From contig NZ_LQBQ01000035.1 of assembly GCF_001507595.1 (NCBI RefSeq), positions 62,001 to 126,000 on the forward strand: a stretch of DNA of 64,000 nt. Reading direction: 5' to 3'. A program made the position numbers and the translations under genes. Of the stretch, positions 55,882 through 64,000 are shown in pieces (the first letter of the stretch is position 1; every line of letters starts with the position of its first letter). Below the pieces are notes generated by a model that was given only the letters and a program-made list of their open reading frames with translations, searched no databases and had not been told where the DNA came from. This DNA is from Ruegeria marisrubri (GTDB taxonomy: Bacteria > Pseudomonadota > Alphaproteobacteria > Rhodobacterales > Rhodobacteraceae).

Positions 55882-57918
55882 TCACTCGATCTGAACCGAA
55901 ATCCGGTCCGAACGCCCCTTGGCGTCGATGACGACGAGCGAGGCGTAGCCCCGTCCGGGATTGGGGATCTCGAATTCACGCTGGCGGATGCCGGTCGCAA
56001 GGGGCCGGCCGTCGGCCAGCAGAGAGTATGGCCCCGCGCCGCCCCGCAGCTTGATGGTCAGCGCTGAACCGTCCATTGCCAGCAATGCGCCGTCAGGCGG
56101 AAAGAGCAATTGCGGCGCGCCCGGATCGCGCTGGAACGCGGCAGATCGCGGTCGGAAGCGTTGCAAGGGCGGCGGCAGATCGGCGGCCTCGACCGTCAGA
56201 GTTTCGGGCGGCGGCGGGGGCAGCGGGTCGAAGGCGGGCTTCAGCACCCCGAAAGCCTCGAACAGCAGGGGCGCGGCCAGGTCGGCGCCAAAAGCCCCCG
56301 GAACCGGCGTGCCGTCGGCGCGGCCCAGCCAGACGCCGATCACGTGACGCCCGTCATGGCCGATCGCCCAGGCGTCGCGGTGCCCGTAGGAGGTGCCGGT
56401 CTTGTAGGCCAGGACATGCGACGGTGCGCCGGGCGGCGGGGCCAGCCCGGACAGGATGTCGCTGACCTGCCACGCGGCGCTTCGGGACAGGACGCGCGCC
56501 GTGTTTTCGCCGCCCTCTGACAGGTCATGACGCAACACCGGCCCCTGCCCGCCGGCGGCGATCGCCGCATAAAGCTGCACAAGGTCGCGCAGGCTGATGC
56601 CGACGCCACCCAGCGAGATCGCCAGACCCGGGGCTCCGCCGGGCAGATGCGGTGTCACCCTGGCGCGGCGCAGCGCGGCGATGATCCTGCTTGGTCCCAT
56701 CTCGTTGGTCAGGCGCACGACGGGGATGTTGAGCGACAGTTGCAATGCCTCGCGCACACGGACATCGCCCCGGAACATGCCGTCGAAGTTGCGCGGCGCG
56801 TAGCGGCCGAACATCACCGGGCCGTCGTGGATCAGGGTCTCGGGATGCGCCAGCCCCCGGTCGAAGGCCAGCCCGTAGATCAAGGGCTTCAGCGTCGATC
56901 CCGGCGAGCGCGGCGCGATCGTCATGTCCACGAAGCCCTGCCGCGCATCGCCATAGCCCGCAGAGCCCACCGAGGCGAGGATATCGCCCGTCGCGACATC
57001 CGCCACGACCACCGCACCCGAGATCCGCGGCCCGGCCTCGGCCGCCGTCCGGGCGACCAGCCGTTCCATCCGGGCCTGCAGGCCGGCTTCGACGGTCAGG
57101 TCATGAGCGGCGCGGTTCGGAGCCTCCGCCCGCGCCCGGTCGGCCAGATGCGCCGCCAGACGAGTCACCGGCCGCATCCGCGCGGGCAGAACATCCTGCA
57201 TCGCGGCGCTTGCGTCACCGTCGGGCAGAACACCTTGCCGCGCGGCCCGCGCCAGAACGCGGTTCCGCGCTTGCTTGGCAGACAGGGGATGTCGATCAGG
57301 GCGCCGCGCTTCGGGCGATTGCGGCAGGGCGACCAGCAGGGCGGCCTCGGCCGGGGTCAGGCGCCGGGGTTCCTTGCCGAACCAGGCCAGCGTCGCGGCG
57401 CACACCCCTTCCAGATTACCGCCATAGGGGGCGTGGGTCAGGTAGAGCGACAGGATCTCGTCCTTGTCCAGCCGCCGCTCCAGCGCCAGCGCCACGCGGA
57501 TCTGGCGCAGCTTGCCGCTCCACCTGCCGGTCGGGCCGTCCTCGAGCAGCCGCGCCACCTGCATGGTCAGGGTCGACCCGCCCGAAACCGTCCGCCCGTT
57601 CCACAGGGCCTGACCCGCGGCGCGCAGCAGCGCCAGCGGATCGACGCCGGCATGAGAGCGAAAACGCTTGTCCTCGTAGCGCAGCAGCATCGTGACAAAG
57701 GCAGGATCCACCGGACCGGGGCGCAGCCGCCAGAGCCCGTCCTCGACCGGGTAGGCGCGCAGCAGGGTGCCGTTGCGGTCCCGCACCTCGACCGAGGTTT
57801 CGGCCAGAACCGGCGGCAGTTCGGTCCGGTCGATCCAGTCGTCTGCGGCGTCGCGCGTCAGCCCGGCAAGGAACAGGCCCGCGGCAAGGCCCAGCAGCAG
57901 CCGGGCCGGGTCAGGCAT
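55882..57918 (-). CDS. pbpC: Penicillin-binding protein 1C
   Basis: A 678-residue bifunctional class A protein. The glycosyltransferase has EDKRFRSHAGVD and GGSTLTMQ; the transpeptidase has SPGSTLKP (Ser-Thr-Leu-Lys), LSLNIP and KTGTS. The C-terminal domain (about 600-678) is the BiPBP_C type. The ATG 57918 lies 8 nt inside the end of the glycolipid-binding gene, and GTG/ATG options further up are in that gene. PbpC beside an alpha-2-macroglobulin gene is a known bacterial pairing. Confidence 0.94.
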   Translation of the reverse strand: MPDPARLLLGLAAGLFLAGLTRDAADDWIDRTELPPVLAETSVEVRDRNGTLLRAYPVEDGLWRLRPGPVDPAFVTMLLRYEDKRFRSHAGVDPLALLRAAGQALWNGRTVSGGSTLTMQVARLLEDGPTGRWSGKLRQIRVALALERRLDKDEILSLYLTHAPYGGNLEGVCAATLAWFGKEPRRLTPAEAALLVALPQSPEARRPDRHPLSAKQARNRVLARAARQGVLPDGDASAAMQDVLPARMRPVTRLAAHLADRARAEAPNRAAHDLTVEAGLQARMERLVARTAAEAGPRISGAVVVADVATGDILASVGSAGYGDARQGFVDMTIAPRSPGSTLKPLIYGLAFDRGLAHPETLIHDGPVMFGRYAPRNFDGMFRGDVRVREALQLSLNIPVVRLTNEMGPSRIIAALRRARVTPHLPGGAPGLAISLGGVGISLRDLVQLYAAIAAGGQGPVLRHDLSEGGENTARVLSRSAAWQVSDILSGLAPPPGAPSHVLAYKTGTSYGHRDAWAIGHDGRHVIGVWLGRADGTPVPGAFGADLAAPLLFEAFGVLKPAFDPLPPPPPETLTVEAADLPPPLQRFRPRSAAFQRDPGAPQLLFPPDGALLAMDGSALTIKLRGGAGPYSLLADGRPLATGIRQREFEIPNPGRGYASLVVIDAKGRSDRISVQIE

Positions 57919-58474
57919 CGACCCAGCCTTCCCAAAGCCCGGGGTAGCTGGTGACAAAGCCCGACTCGTGGAGTTCGAGCTCGGCCTCGAATTGCGCTGA
58001 ACTGTAGCGGACCCTGTCCGGCGCGAGGCGGCTGTAGAGCTGCTCCAGCGGCTCGATGCGCTGGAAACCGGGCCGCAGCCACCCGGCGCAGACCTCGGCG
58101 CTTTGCCCCTCGGTCAGGGACAGGCGCCGCAAGGGCAGCAGATTGGTCGCCGGGGTAAAGCAGAGATCCAGATCAATGCAGTCGCGGGTGTTGTCCTGCA
58201 ATTCGTCGTTGAGCAACCAGCCCTCGGCTGTCCGATGCAGCCGCAGGGCAAGTTCGCGGTCGCCGATGCGGCCGCCGACATCGGCCGAGAGGCTGACCCA
58301 ATCGGGATCGCAGCGCACATCGTAGGTGAGGTTCGCATCCATGCCGTCCTCGTGCCATGTCGCCTGCCCCACCAGCATCCAGCCGTGGTCCAGACGCGAC
58401 AGGGTGCAGCGGTCGGTGCCTTCCTTGTCCAGCCGGCGCCAGTGGCCGGTGGCTATGGCGGTGCGGCCGGTCAT
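57911..58474 (-). CDS. Putative glycolipid-binding domain protein
   Basis: A 187-residue protein resembling the putative glycolipid-binding family (known from PA1994): LSRLDHGWMLVGQATW, LTYDVRCDPDWVSL, CIDLDLCFTPATNLLPLRRL and a C-terminal FVTSYPGLWEG. No signal peptide, so the product is expected in the cytosol. It overlaps both pbpC (8 nt) and the alpha-2-macroglobulin gene (4 nt), so it is translated with them; its job in that operon is unknown. Confidence 0.82.
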   Translation of the reverse strand: MTGRTAIATGHWRRLDKEGTDRCTLSRLDHGWMLVGQATWHEDGMDANLTYDVRCDPDWVSLSADVGGRIGDRELALRLHRTAEGWLLNDELQDNTRDCIDLDLCFTPATNLLPLRRLSLTEGQSAEVCAGWLRPGFQRIEPLEQLYSRLAPDRVRYSSAQFEAELELHESGFVTSYPGLWEGWVDA

Positions 58475-61400
58475 CTTACGCTGACCCTCCCGGTGTCGGT
58501 CCAGGCCCGGTAGCGCGGGCGATACATGTCCTCGACCGAGGCCGCCGGATGGTGGAAGGTTCCGGGCGTCACCGCGCGCGCGACATAGGCCAGGGTGACG
58601 CGGCTGGCATCCTCGGTGTCGACCGCGGCAAGGAAGCGGTCCGAGCGGAACTCGGCATGGGTTGCCTCGGACAGATCCAGCCAGTCCAGCGCCCGCACGT
58701 CTCCCGAGCGCAGCAGGCTGGGATTGTCGATCTCGAAACCGGCCGGCAGCGGGTCATTCACCATCAGCCGCGCCCCGCCGGTCTCGAAGGGATCGACCGT
58801 CAGGACGGTTACGAAACGCTCGCCCGTGGCAAAGTCGCCGCGCTCCAGACGCTCGCCCTCCAACGAGAAATACTGCCGGGTGAGCGCATAGCCGGTTCCG
58901 CCTGCGGCGGGGGCCGTTTCGGGAATGCCGGTCACGGTCAGCGTGATCTCGGTGGCCCGGTCATCGGCGGCGGTGACGTTCAGCGTCTCCGCTGCGTCAC
59001 CTGCCAGCACCTGGACGAACGGCCCGGTGACCTCGGCCCCGTTCACCCGCAGGCCGGACTGCTCGGGCGTTGCCACCAGCGCCTGCGCGGCCAGCAGCGA
59101 CCACGCGGCCTCCTGCGTTGACAGGGTGCCGCTCGCCATGCCGATCCGGGTCACCAGCGCGTCGCGATCCACCACGTTGCTGCCCGCCTCGGCCGCCAGC
59201 GCCAGCAGCCCCGCCGTATCCCGCAGCGCGGTGCCGTAATCGTCGCGCCACAGGGCGGGTTCGGGGCCGGTCTGACCGGCCGTCATGCGGGCCGCGCGGG
59301 CGAACATCGCGTCGGCCCGGGTCTGATCGCCGTAATACGCCAGTGCCGCGCCCAGTTGCGCCGCCGCCAGCGGGGTGTTGAATGCATCTGCTTTCACATC
59401 CGCATAATAGCGCAGATCGCCCATCGATGCAGCGCCCTCGCGGGCCAGCACCATCAGCGCATAGGCGATGTCCTCGCCGCCATCGTCGAAATCCGGGCTG
59501 TAGTTGACCTGGTTGCGCAGGTTGTCCATCGCCTGCGCAAAGGCCTGATCGGGCACCGCATACCCCTGCGCCCGCGCGCGGGACAGGAAATCGCTGACAT
59601 AGGCATCCAGCCAGAAGTATCCGCCATCGGCCCGCCACGGGCCGAACGCGCCTTCCGAGGTCTGTCGGGTCAGAACGCTGCGGATCGCGGCATCGATCCG
59701 GTCGCCGATATCCGGCCCGCTGCCCAGCCCCGTGGCCTGGGCGACAGACGAGAGATAGAGCAGCGGCAACGCCTGGCTGGTGACCTGCTCGGTGCAGCCA
59801 TAGGGGTAGCGATCCAGCATGTCCAAAAGGCCCGGCGCGTCGAGCCGGGCAAGCGGCCCGGCCGAGAGGATCGCCTTGGCCGTCTCCTTGCGGAAGCCGT
59901 CGAACACGTCGTCCGAGAACAGCAAACTGTCTCCGCCCGCCAGCGAAAAGCGCCGTGTCCGGGCCACGACCGGGTCATTGGCGCGCACCGGCAGGGTGAG
60001 GCTCTGCGAAAGGATCTGACCGTCTGGTGTGGTCACGGCCACCTCGATCCGCGGATCGCCGGGCGCCACGGCGCGCACGGGGATCTCGAACGCCGCCTTG
60101 CCGCCTGGTTGCAGAGAGAACGTCGCGGGGGCCGCGCCCAGTTCCAGCCCCGCCGAGGCGGTCACGGCCAAGGCCATCTCTCCGGCAGACCCGTCGGCAT
60201 GCACCATCTCCAGCAGGATTCGCGCCGCGTCGCCGGGGGCGAGGAACCGCGGCAGGCTGGCGGTCACCACCACCGGGTCGCGGACGATCATCTCGGCCTC
60301 GGCCTGTCCGACCGCGCTGCGGGACCACGCGATCGCCATCAGGCGCACGGTGCCGTTGAAGGCGGGCAGGGGCAGGTCGATCACGGCCTCGCCGCTGGCG
60401 TCCAGTTTGACCGGGCCGCTGAAGACCGCCATCAGCTCCTGCGTCGGCGGCGGCGCCTGCATCCGCAACCCGGCACCGGCGTCGCCGCCCGAGCGGACGG
60501 TGCCCATGGCCCCGTTCATGCCGTCGATCAGGCGTCCGTAAACATCGCGCAGGTCGACACCCAGCCGCCGCTGTCCGAAATAGTGCCCCTTTGGGTCGGG
60601 GCTTTCAAAACCGGTCAGGTTAAGGATGCCCACGTCGACGGCGGCCAGCGTCAGCCAGACCTCCTCGCCCCGGGCCGCGTTTTCGACCCTGATGCGGGCT
60701 TTCTGGGTGCTGCGCGGCGTGGTCACCTGAGGAACGTCGATCGCGACCGACAGGTCCTTTCCGACCGGCTCGACCGAGGCATGGGCCACGCCGAGCGCAC
60801 GGGCCGGGTTCTGACCGGCCGAGACATCCATGGGCCGGATCACCGTGGCGGTGACATAGGCGCCGCTGCCCCAATCCTCGGTTACCTCGATGGGGATGAC
60901 GCTCTCGCCTTCGGGCACCTCGATCATGTGGCGCGCGATCAGCCGGTTCGACAGCACGTCGATCTGGGCTACACCCGCCATGCGCGGAACGATCCTGAGC
61001 TGCGCCGTCTCGCCGGGGCGATAGCTGTCGCGGTCGAGCGACATCTCCAGCCGGTCGGGCGTGGCCGAGACATCCGCCGCCTGATACCAACCCGCCTGGA
61101 AATCCACCGCCGCGGCGGCATAGGCGCCGTCGAGACGTTCGACCACCAGTTCGTATCGGCCCCAGTCGACGGGATGACTCAGCGCCAGCGGGTCCGTGCC
61201 CAGATCGGCCTCGCCCGTGGCGATCCGGCTGCGGCGGGTCGTGGGCTCCCAGTTCCAGTTGCCGTAGAGCTGATACCACTGATAGCGGGTCTCGATCCGG
61301 TTCAGCGTCCAGCGCACCCGCATGGGGCTGGGCGACAGGTCCGGCGACAGGCCGATGATGCGGAATTCGGCCTCGGCCCCTTCGGCTACCACGTCCTCGA

Positions 61401-63897
61401 ACATCGGCCGGATGCCGATGACCGGGCCCTGTGGCTGAACCGGGGCGCTCAGGCGGCGCTCGACCGGGCGGGCCGAGCCGTCTGCCAGCCGTACGATGAC
61501 GGTGGCCTCAAGCGGTTTGCCCTCGGCCTCGGACACGGGGATTTCAATCGGAACCGTGGCAACGCCCTGCACGTCGGTGCGGCTGCCGCCGAACTGGCTG
61601 CTGCGGGCGTTGGCCTCGTCATCGTAACGCCCAAAGCGGTAGCCTTCATAGGCTTCCAGCGTTTCCGTTGCCCGCAGGATCACTTGGCCGTCGATGGCCA
61701 GATCCGAGCCGGGCGCGCCAAACAGATACCGTGCCTCGATGCGCAGCGGCGGACTGTCTCCGGGGCGCAGGGCAGTGCCGGGCAGGGACAGGTCAAAGTC
61801 GATGCGCTCGGGCAGGAAATCCTCGACCAGAACCGATCGGCTGGCCAGCACCGGGCCTTCGGGGTCGGACTTGATCTCGACCCGCCATGTGCCGCGCGGG
61901 ACATCCGCCGCGACCGGCAGGGCAAAGACATGGCCGCCCGCATGGCCGCCGCCCGACACGGCCCGCCGGTATTCGACGCCGTCGGGGCGGCTGAGAATGG
62001 CGGTCAGCGGCAGGCTTTCGACGGCGCGTGCTTCTCCGTCGCGGCTCAGCGCGGTGACATGGATGGTTTCGCCCGCGCGATAGGCGCCCCGGTCGGTGCT
62101 CAGGAACACGTCCACCGGCCCGGCGGGCGCACGCCCCGCGACACCGCGATCCGACAGATCGAAGGCCGGGTCGATCAGCGACAGAAAGCTGAAATCCGCA
62201 TCACCCTCCGAGGCCATGATCAGTGCCGGCGCGGCGGCCCCCTTTCCGCGCGTCAGGCCGGGTTCGAACAGGGCCTGCCCCTGTTCGTCCGTTTCGGTCC
62301 TGGCGATCACGGCATTGGCCCGCGAGATCAGGGAAACCTCGATACCGGCCCGCGGTGCGGCATCGTTCAGGCCGCGCACGACCACATGCAGCCCGTCCGT
62401 GCCCGAGACCGAGCTGATGCCCAGATCGGACAGGACGAACCATTGCGTCGCGCCGGGATCGTCATAGGGATCGGCTCCGGGAATGCGGGCGGTCAGCGCA
62501 TAGATCCCGGCGGGCTGGCCCGCGATGGCCTCTGCCATCGGCAGGCGCGAGGTCATGTCGCGATTGAGTTCCGATGGCACCTCGGCGGTGCCCGTCCAGA
62601 CCTGTTGCGCGATCTCGTTCGAGAACACCCGGTCCTGCCACTGGCTGAGCGGGCGGCCAAAGAACCCGTCCTGCACCGCGCGCAGCAGGTTGCGGTCGCT
62701 GATCCGGCGCAGCGCCAGCTCCAGTTCCGTCAGGTTGACCGTCTCGACGGGCAGAGCCGCATCGGCCGATTTCGGCAGAACATAGCTGCGGCCGGGAAAG
62801 CGGACCGCGGGCGCGCGGTCGCGGACGTAATGCGTCAGGTCCACGTCCTTCAGCAGCACCTCGCCCGACGCCGCAGGCAGACCCTTGCGAAACGTGATCC
62901 GGTACCGGGTTCCGTGCGCGACACCATCGACGCAGAGCTGGCGACCCTCGGCCTGAACCACGAGGTCCGGTTCGGGCAGTTGCACGAAGGGCTCGTAATC
63001 CACGCCCGCCTTGACCAGCGGCTCGGAGAATTCGGCACAGATGCGCGGCAGGGCCGCGTCGCTTTCCACCGAACTGTCGATCATGCGAAAGCCGTATTTT
63101 CCGACGGCCTCTTCCAGGGCCGCCAGAATGTCCGCGCGCGGTTGCAGGCCTTCGGCCAGCCGCAGGGCCGATACCGTATCGCGGCCCCGATCGAGTTGTT
63201 CCAAAGCCCGGGACATGACCTCGAGCGCGTTGACCTGCGCGGCCGGGGTTTTAGCCCGCAGATAGCCGTTGATCGCAGCCGACAAGGCCCGTTCCACCCG
63301 GGCCTGGTGGCGGTTCCCGCTGTCGTCCGATGCGGCAAGCGACAGGTAGGCGTATTCGGTCCACAGATCGGCGCGGTCGGTGATCGAGACCGCCGCCCCG
63401 GTCCAGGCCAGCGCATCCGTCAGGTTTTCCGACGCCTCGGCGGCTTTCAGCACCGCCTCCAGATCCAGCCCGCCGCCGGGATGCCGCAGCCCCAGATCGC
63501 GGGCGAGAGAACGGGCGCGCCCGAAATCGTCATCGTCCAGAAATGTCAGGTCCCTCGCGCGCTCGACAGACAGTGCGAGGACATCCTGCCCCGTCGCCAC
63601 CTTGCGGGCCGATATCGCGCCCTCGTAAGGCTCCTCCTGGCTTGCACCGCTTTTGGGGAAACAGGCGTTCGAGCGACTGTTGAACGTGAAGGCCGCGCAG
63701 TCCCGGTTTGCCGAACAGGCCCGCACGCAGGAGGGCAGATCGGTGTCGAACAGGGCATCCAGATCCGAGCCATGGAAGTCGGCGTCGCGCGTCGCGACAT
63801 AGCGAAAGTCGGTGGTCGTGCCCTCGGCCATGAGGCTGGCCGCGAAGAAAATACACGAAACAAGAAAAGCGGTTGCAGAAAATGCAGTGGATCGCAT
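58471..63897 (-). CDS. Bacterial alpha-2-macroglobulin with PAN/Apple-like N-terminus and intact thioester
   Basis: An 1808-residue periplasmic protein. The signal segment (RSTAFSATAFLVSCIFFAAS ending LMAEG) is followed by a Cys-rich PAN/Apple-like part (SCVRACSANRDCAAFTFNSR), an array of macroglobulin domains, and a thioester motif YPYGCTEQ (Cys1368, Glu1370, Gln1371). Bacterial relatives trap or block foreign proteases and pair with PbpC. Start ATG 63897 follows CAGGAG. The extra upstream codons in frame lack a signal. Overlaps the glycolipid-binding gene by 4 nt. Confidence 0.93.
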   Translation of the reverse strand: MRSTAFSATAFLVSCIFFAASLMAEGTTTDFRYVATRDADFHGSDLDALFDTDLPSCVRACSANRDCAAFTFNSRSNACFPKSGASQEEPYEGAISARKVATGQDVLALSVERARDLTFLDDDDFGRARSLARDLGLRHPGGGLDLEAVLKAAEASENLTDALAWTGAAVSITDRADLWTEYAYLSLAASDDSGNRHQARVERALSAAINGYLRAKTPAAQVNALEVMSRALEQLDRGRDTVSALRLAEGLQPRADILAALEEAVGKYGFRMIDSSVESDAALPRICAEFSEPLVKAGVDYEPFVQLPEPDLVVQAEGRQLCVDGVAHGTRYRITFRKGLPAASGEVLLKDVDLTHYVRDRAPAVRFPGRSYVLPKSADAALPVETVNLTELELALRRISDRNLLRAVQDGFFGRPLSQWQDRVFSNEIAQQVWTGTAEVPSELNRDMTSRLPMAEAIAGQPAGIYALTARIPGADPYDDPGATQWFVLSDLGISSVSGTDGLHVVVRGLNDAAPRAGIEVSLISRANAVIARTETDEQGQALFEPGLTRGKGAAAPALIMASEGDADFSFLSLIDPAFDLSDRGVAGRAPAGPVDVFLSTDRGAYRAGETIHVTALSRDGEARAVESLPLTAILSRPDGVEYRRAVSGGGHAGGHVFALPVAADVPRGTWRVEIKSDPEGPVLASRSVLVEDFLPERIDFDLSLPGTALRPGDSPPLRIEARYLFGAPGSDLAIDGQVILRATETLEAYEGYRFGRYDDEANARSSQFGGSRTDVQGVATVPIEIPVSEAEGKPLEATVIVRLADGSARPVERRLSAPVQPQGPVIGIRPMFEDVVAEGAEAEFRIIGLSPDLSPSPMRVRWTLNRIETRYQWYQLYGNWNWEPTTRRSRIATGEADLGTDPLALSHPVDWGRYELVVERLDGAYAAAAVDFQAGWYQAADVSATPDRLEMSLDRDSYRPGETAQLRIVPRMAGVAQIDVLSNRLIARHMIEVPEGESVIPIEVTEDWGSGAYVTATVIRPMDVSAGQNPARALGVAHASVEPVGKDLSVAIDVPQVTTPRSTQKARIRVENAARGEEVWLTLAAVDVGILNLTGFESPDPKGHYFGQRRLGVDLRDVYGRLIDGMNGAMGTVRSGGDAGAGLRMQAPPPTQELMAVFSGPVKLDASGEAVIDLPLPAFNGTVRLMAIAWSRSAVGQAEAEMIVRDPVVVTASLPRFLAPGDAARILLEMVHADGSAGEMALAVTASAGLELGAAPATFSLQPGGKAAFEIPVRAVAPGDPRIEVAVTTPDGQILSQSLTLPVRANDPVVARTRRFSLAGGDSLLFSDDVFDGFRKETAKAILSAGPLARLDAPGLLDMLDRYPYGCTEQVTSQALPLLYLSSVAQATGLGSGPDIGDRIDAAIRSVLTRQTSEGAFGPWRADGGYFWLDAYVSDFLSRARAQGYAVPDQAFAQAMDNLRNQVNYSPDFDDGGEDIAYALMVLAREGAASMGDLRYYADVKADAFNTPLAAAQLGAALAYYGDQTRADAMFARAARMTAGQTGPEPALWRDDYGTALRDTAGLLALAAEAGSNVVDRDALVTRIGMASGTLSTQEAAWSLLAAQALVATPEQSGLRVNGAEVTGPFVQVLAGDAAETLNVTAADDRATEITLTVTGIPETAPAAGGTGYALTRQYFSLEGERLERGDFATGERFVTVLTVDPFETGGARLMVNDPLPAGFEIDNPSLLRSGDVRALDWLDLSEATHAEFRSDRFLAAVDTEDASRVTLAYVARAVTPGTFHHPAASVEDMYRPRYRAWTDTGRVSVR

Positions 63898-64000
63898 CGG
63901 AGTCTCCTGATTTGCCGGAAGGGTCGCACGGGCCTTCGCGACTTTGCAACGGTGCGCAGGCGGAATTCGGCACTTAAGCACTTCTTCATCGAAGCGTGGG
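63898..64000. other. Leader of the alpha-2-macroglobulin gene, to window end
   Basis: Contains the ribosome site CAGGAGACTCCG before the start on the minus strand. No clear promoter or operator is seen before the window ends. Confidence 0.4.

Overview
The window is about 64 kb of GC-rich chromosome (roughly 63-65% GC by eye). Gene order and protein families point to an alphaproteobacterium of the Rhodobacteraceae, most like a marine Roseobacter-group genus such as Ruegeria. Supporting signs are a long-chain polyprenyl synthase next to DUF2007 and TrmN6-type genes, a TIGR02302 protein after argH-lysA, a gpmI-envC-ctpA run, DUF6478, a phbA/phbB pair with TGC-rich palindromes, and an alphaproteobacterial-type SOS box. 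It reads as ordinary chromosome with dense, often 4-nt-overlapping genes. I see no rRNA, tRNA, CRISPR array, prophage, integrase or insertion sequence.

Layout. 1-7 kb: the end of soxR, ETF-ubiquinone oxidoreductase, a TPR protein overlapping ispE, a polyprenyl diphosphate synthase on the other strand, DUF2007, a TrmN6-like methyltransferase and a DUF465 protein. 7-12.5 kb: a LysR regulator with a YddG-like exporter, a divergent 36-codon gene, the phbB and phbA genes of polyhydroxybutyrate synthesis, and an EAL protein that looks split from its membrane anchor. 12.5-15 kb: a fatty-acid-hydroxylase-type membrane enzyme with two unknown genes and a TlpA thioredoxin. 15-24 kb: argH, a small lipoprotein, lysA, TIGR02302, a zinc-ribbon membrane protein, then ftsE-ftsX-plsC and a decayed flavin-oxidase-family remnant. 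24-30.5 kb (minus strand): accD-folC, then a CPBP membrane protease overlapping an ABC-exporter-like protein with a degenerate nucleotide-binding domain and a cyclic-nucleotide-binding tail.

30.5-40 kb: a DUF6478 gene with an unknown partner, a glycine-zipper lipoprotein, the gpmI-envC-ctpA block, and dnaE2 with a near-consensus SOS box. 40-46.7 kb: an ABC-2-type ATPase without a visible permease, a CHCC zinc-finger protein, polA, a DUF2798 protein, a hydroxypyruvate-isomerase-like gene and a long cysteine synthase. 46.7-49 kb: a TetR regulator divergent from an alpha/beta hydrolase, with twin palindromes between them, and DUF1285. 49-56 kb: a MoxR-DUF58-BatA/DUF4159-vWA-like operon with 4-nt overlaps throughout. 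56-64 kb (minus strand): an alpha-2-macroglobulin gene, a glycolipid-binding-domain gene and pbpC, also overlapping.

The genes form several envelope modules (FtsEX/PlsC, EnvC/CtpA, A2M/PbpC, MoxR-type operon), a carbon-storage pair (PhbA/PhbB) and housekeeping metabolism. The least explained items are the nucleotide-binding-degenerate ABC protein with its CPBP neighbour, the split EAL gene, the twin TetR operator, the possible SOS read-through from dnaE2 into gpmI-envC-ctpA, and the tiny gene beside lysR.
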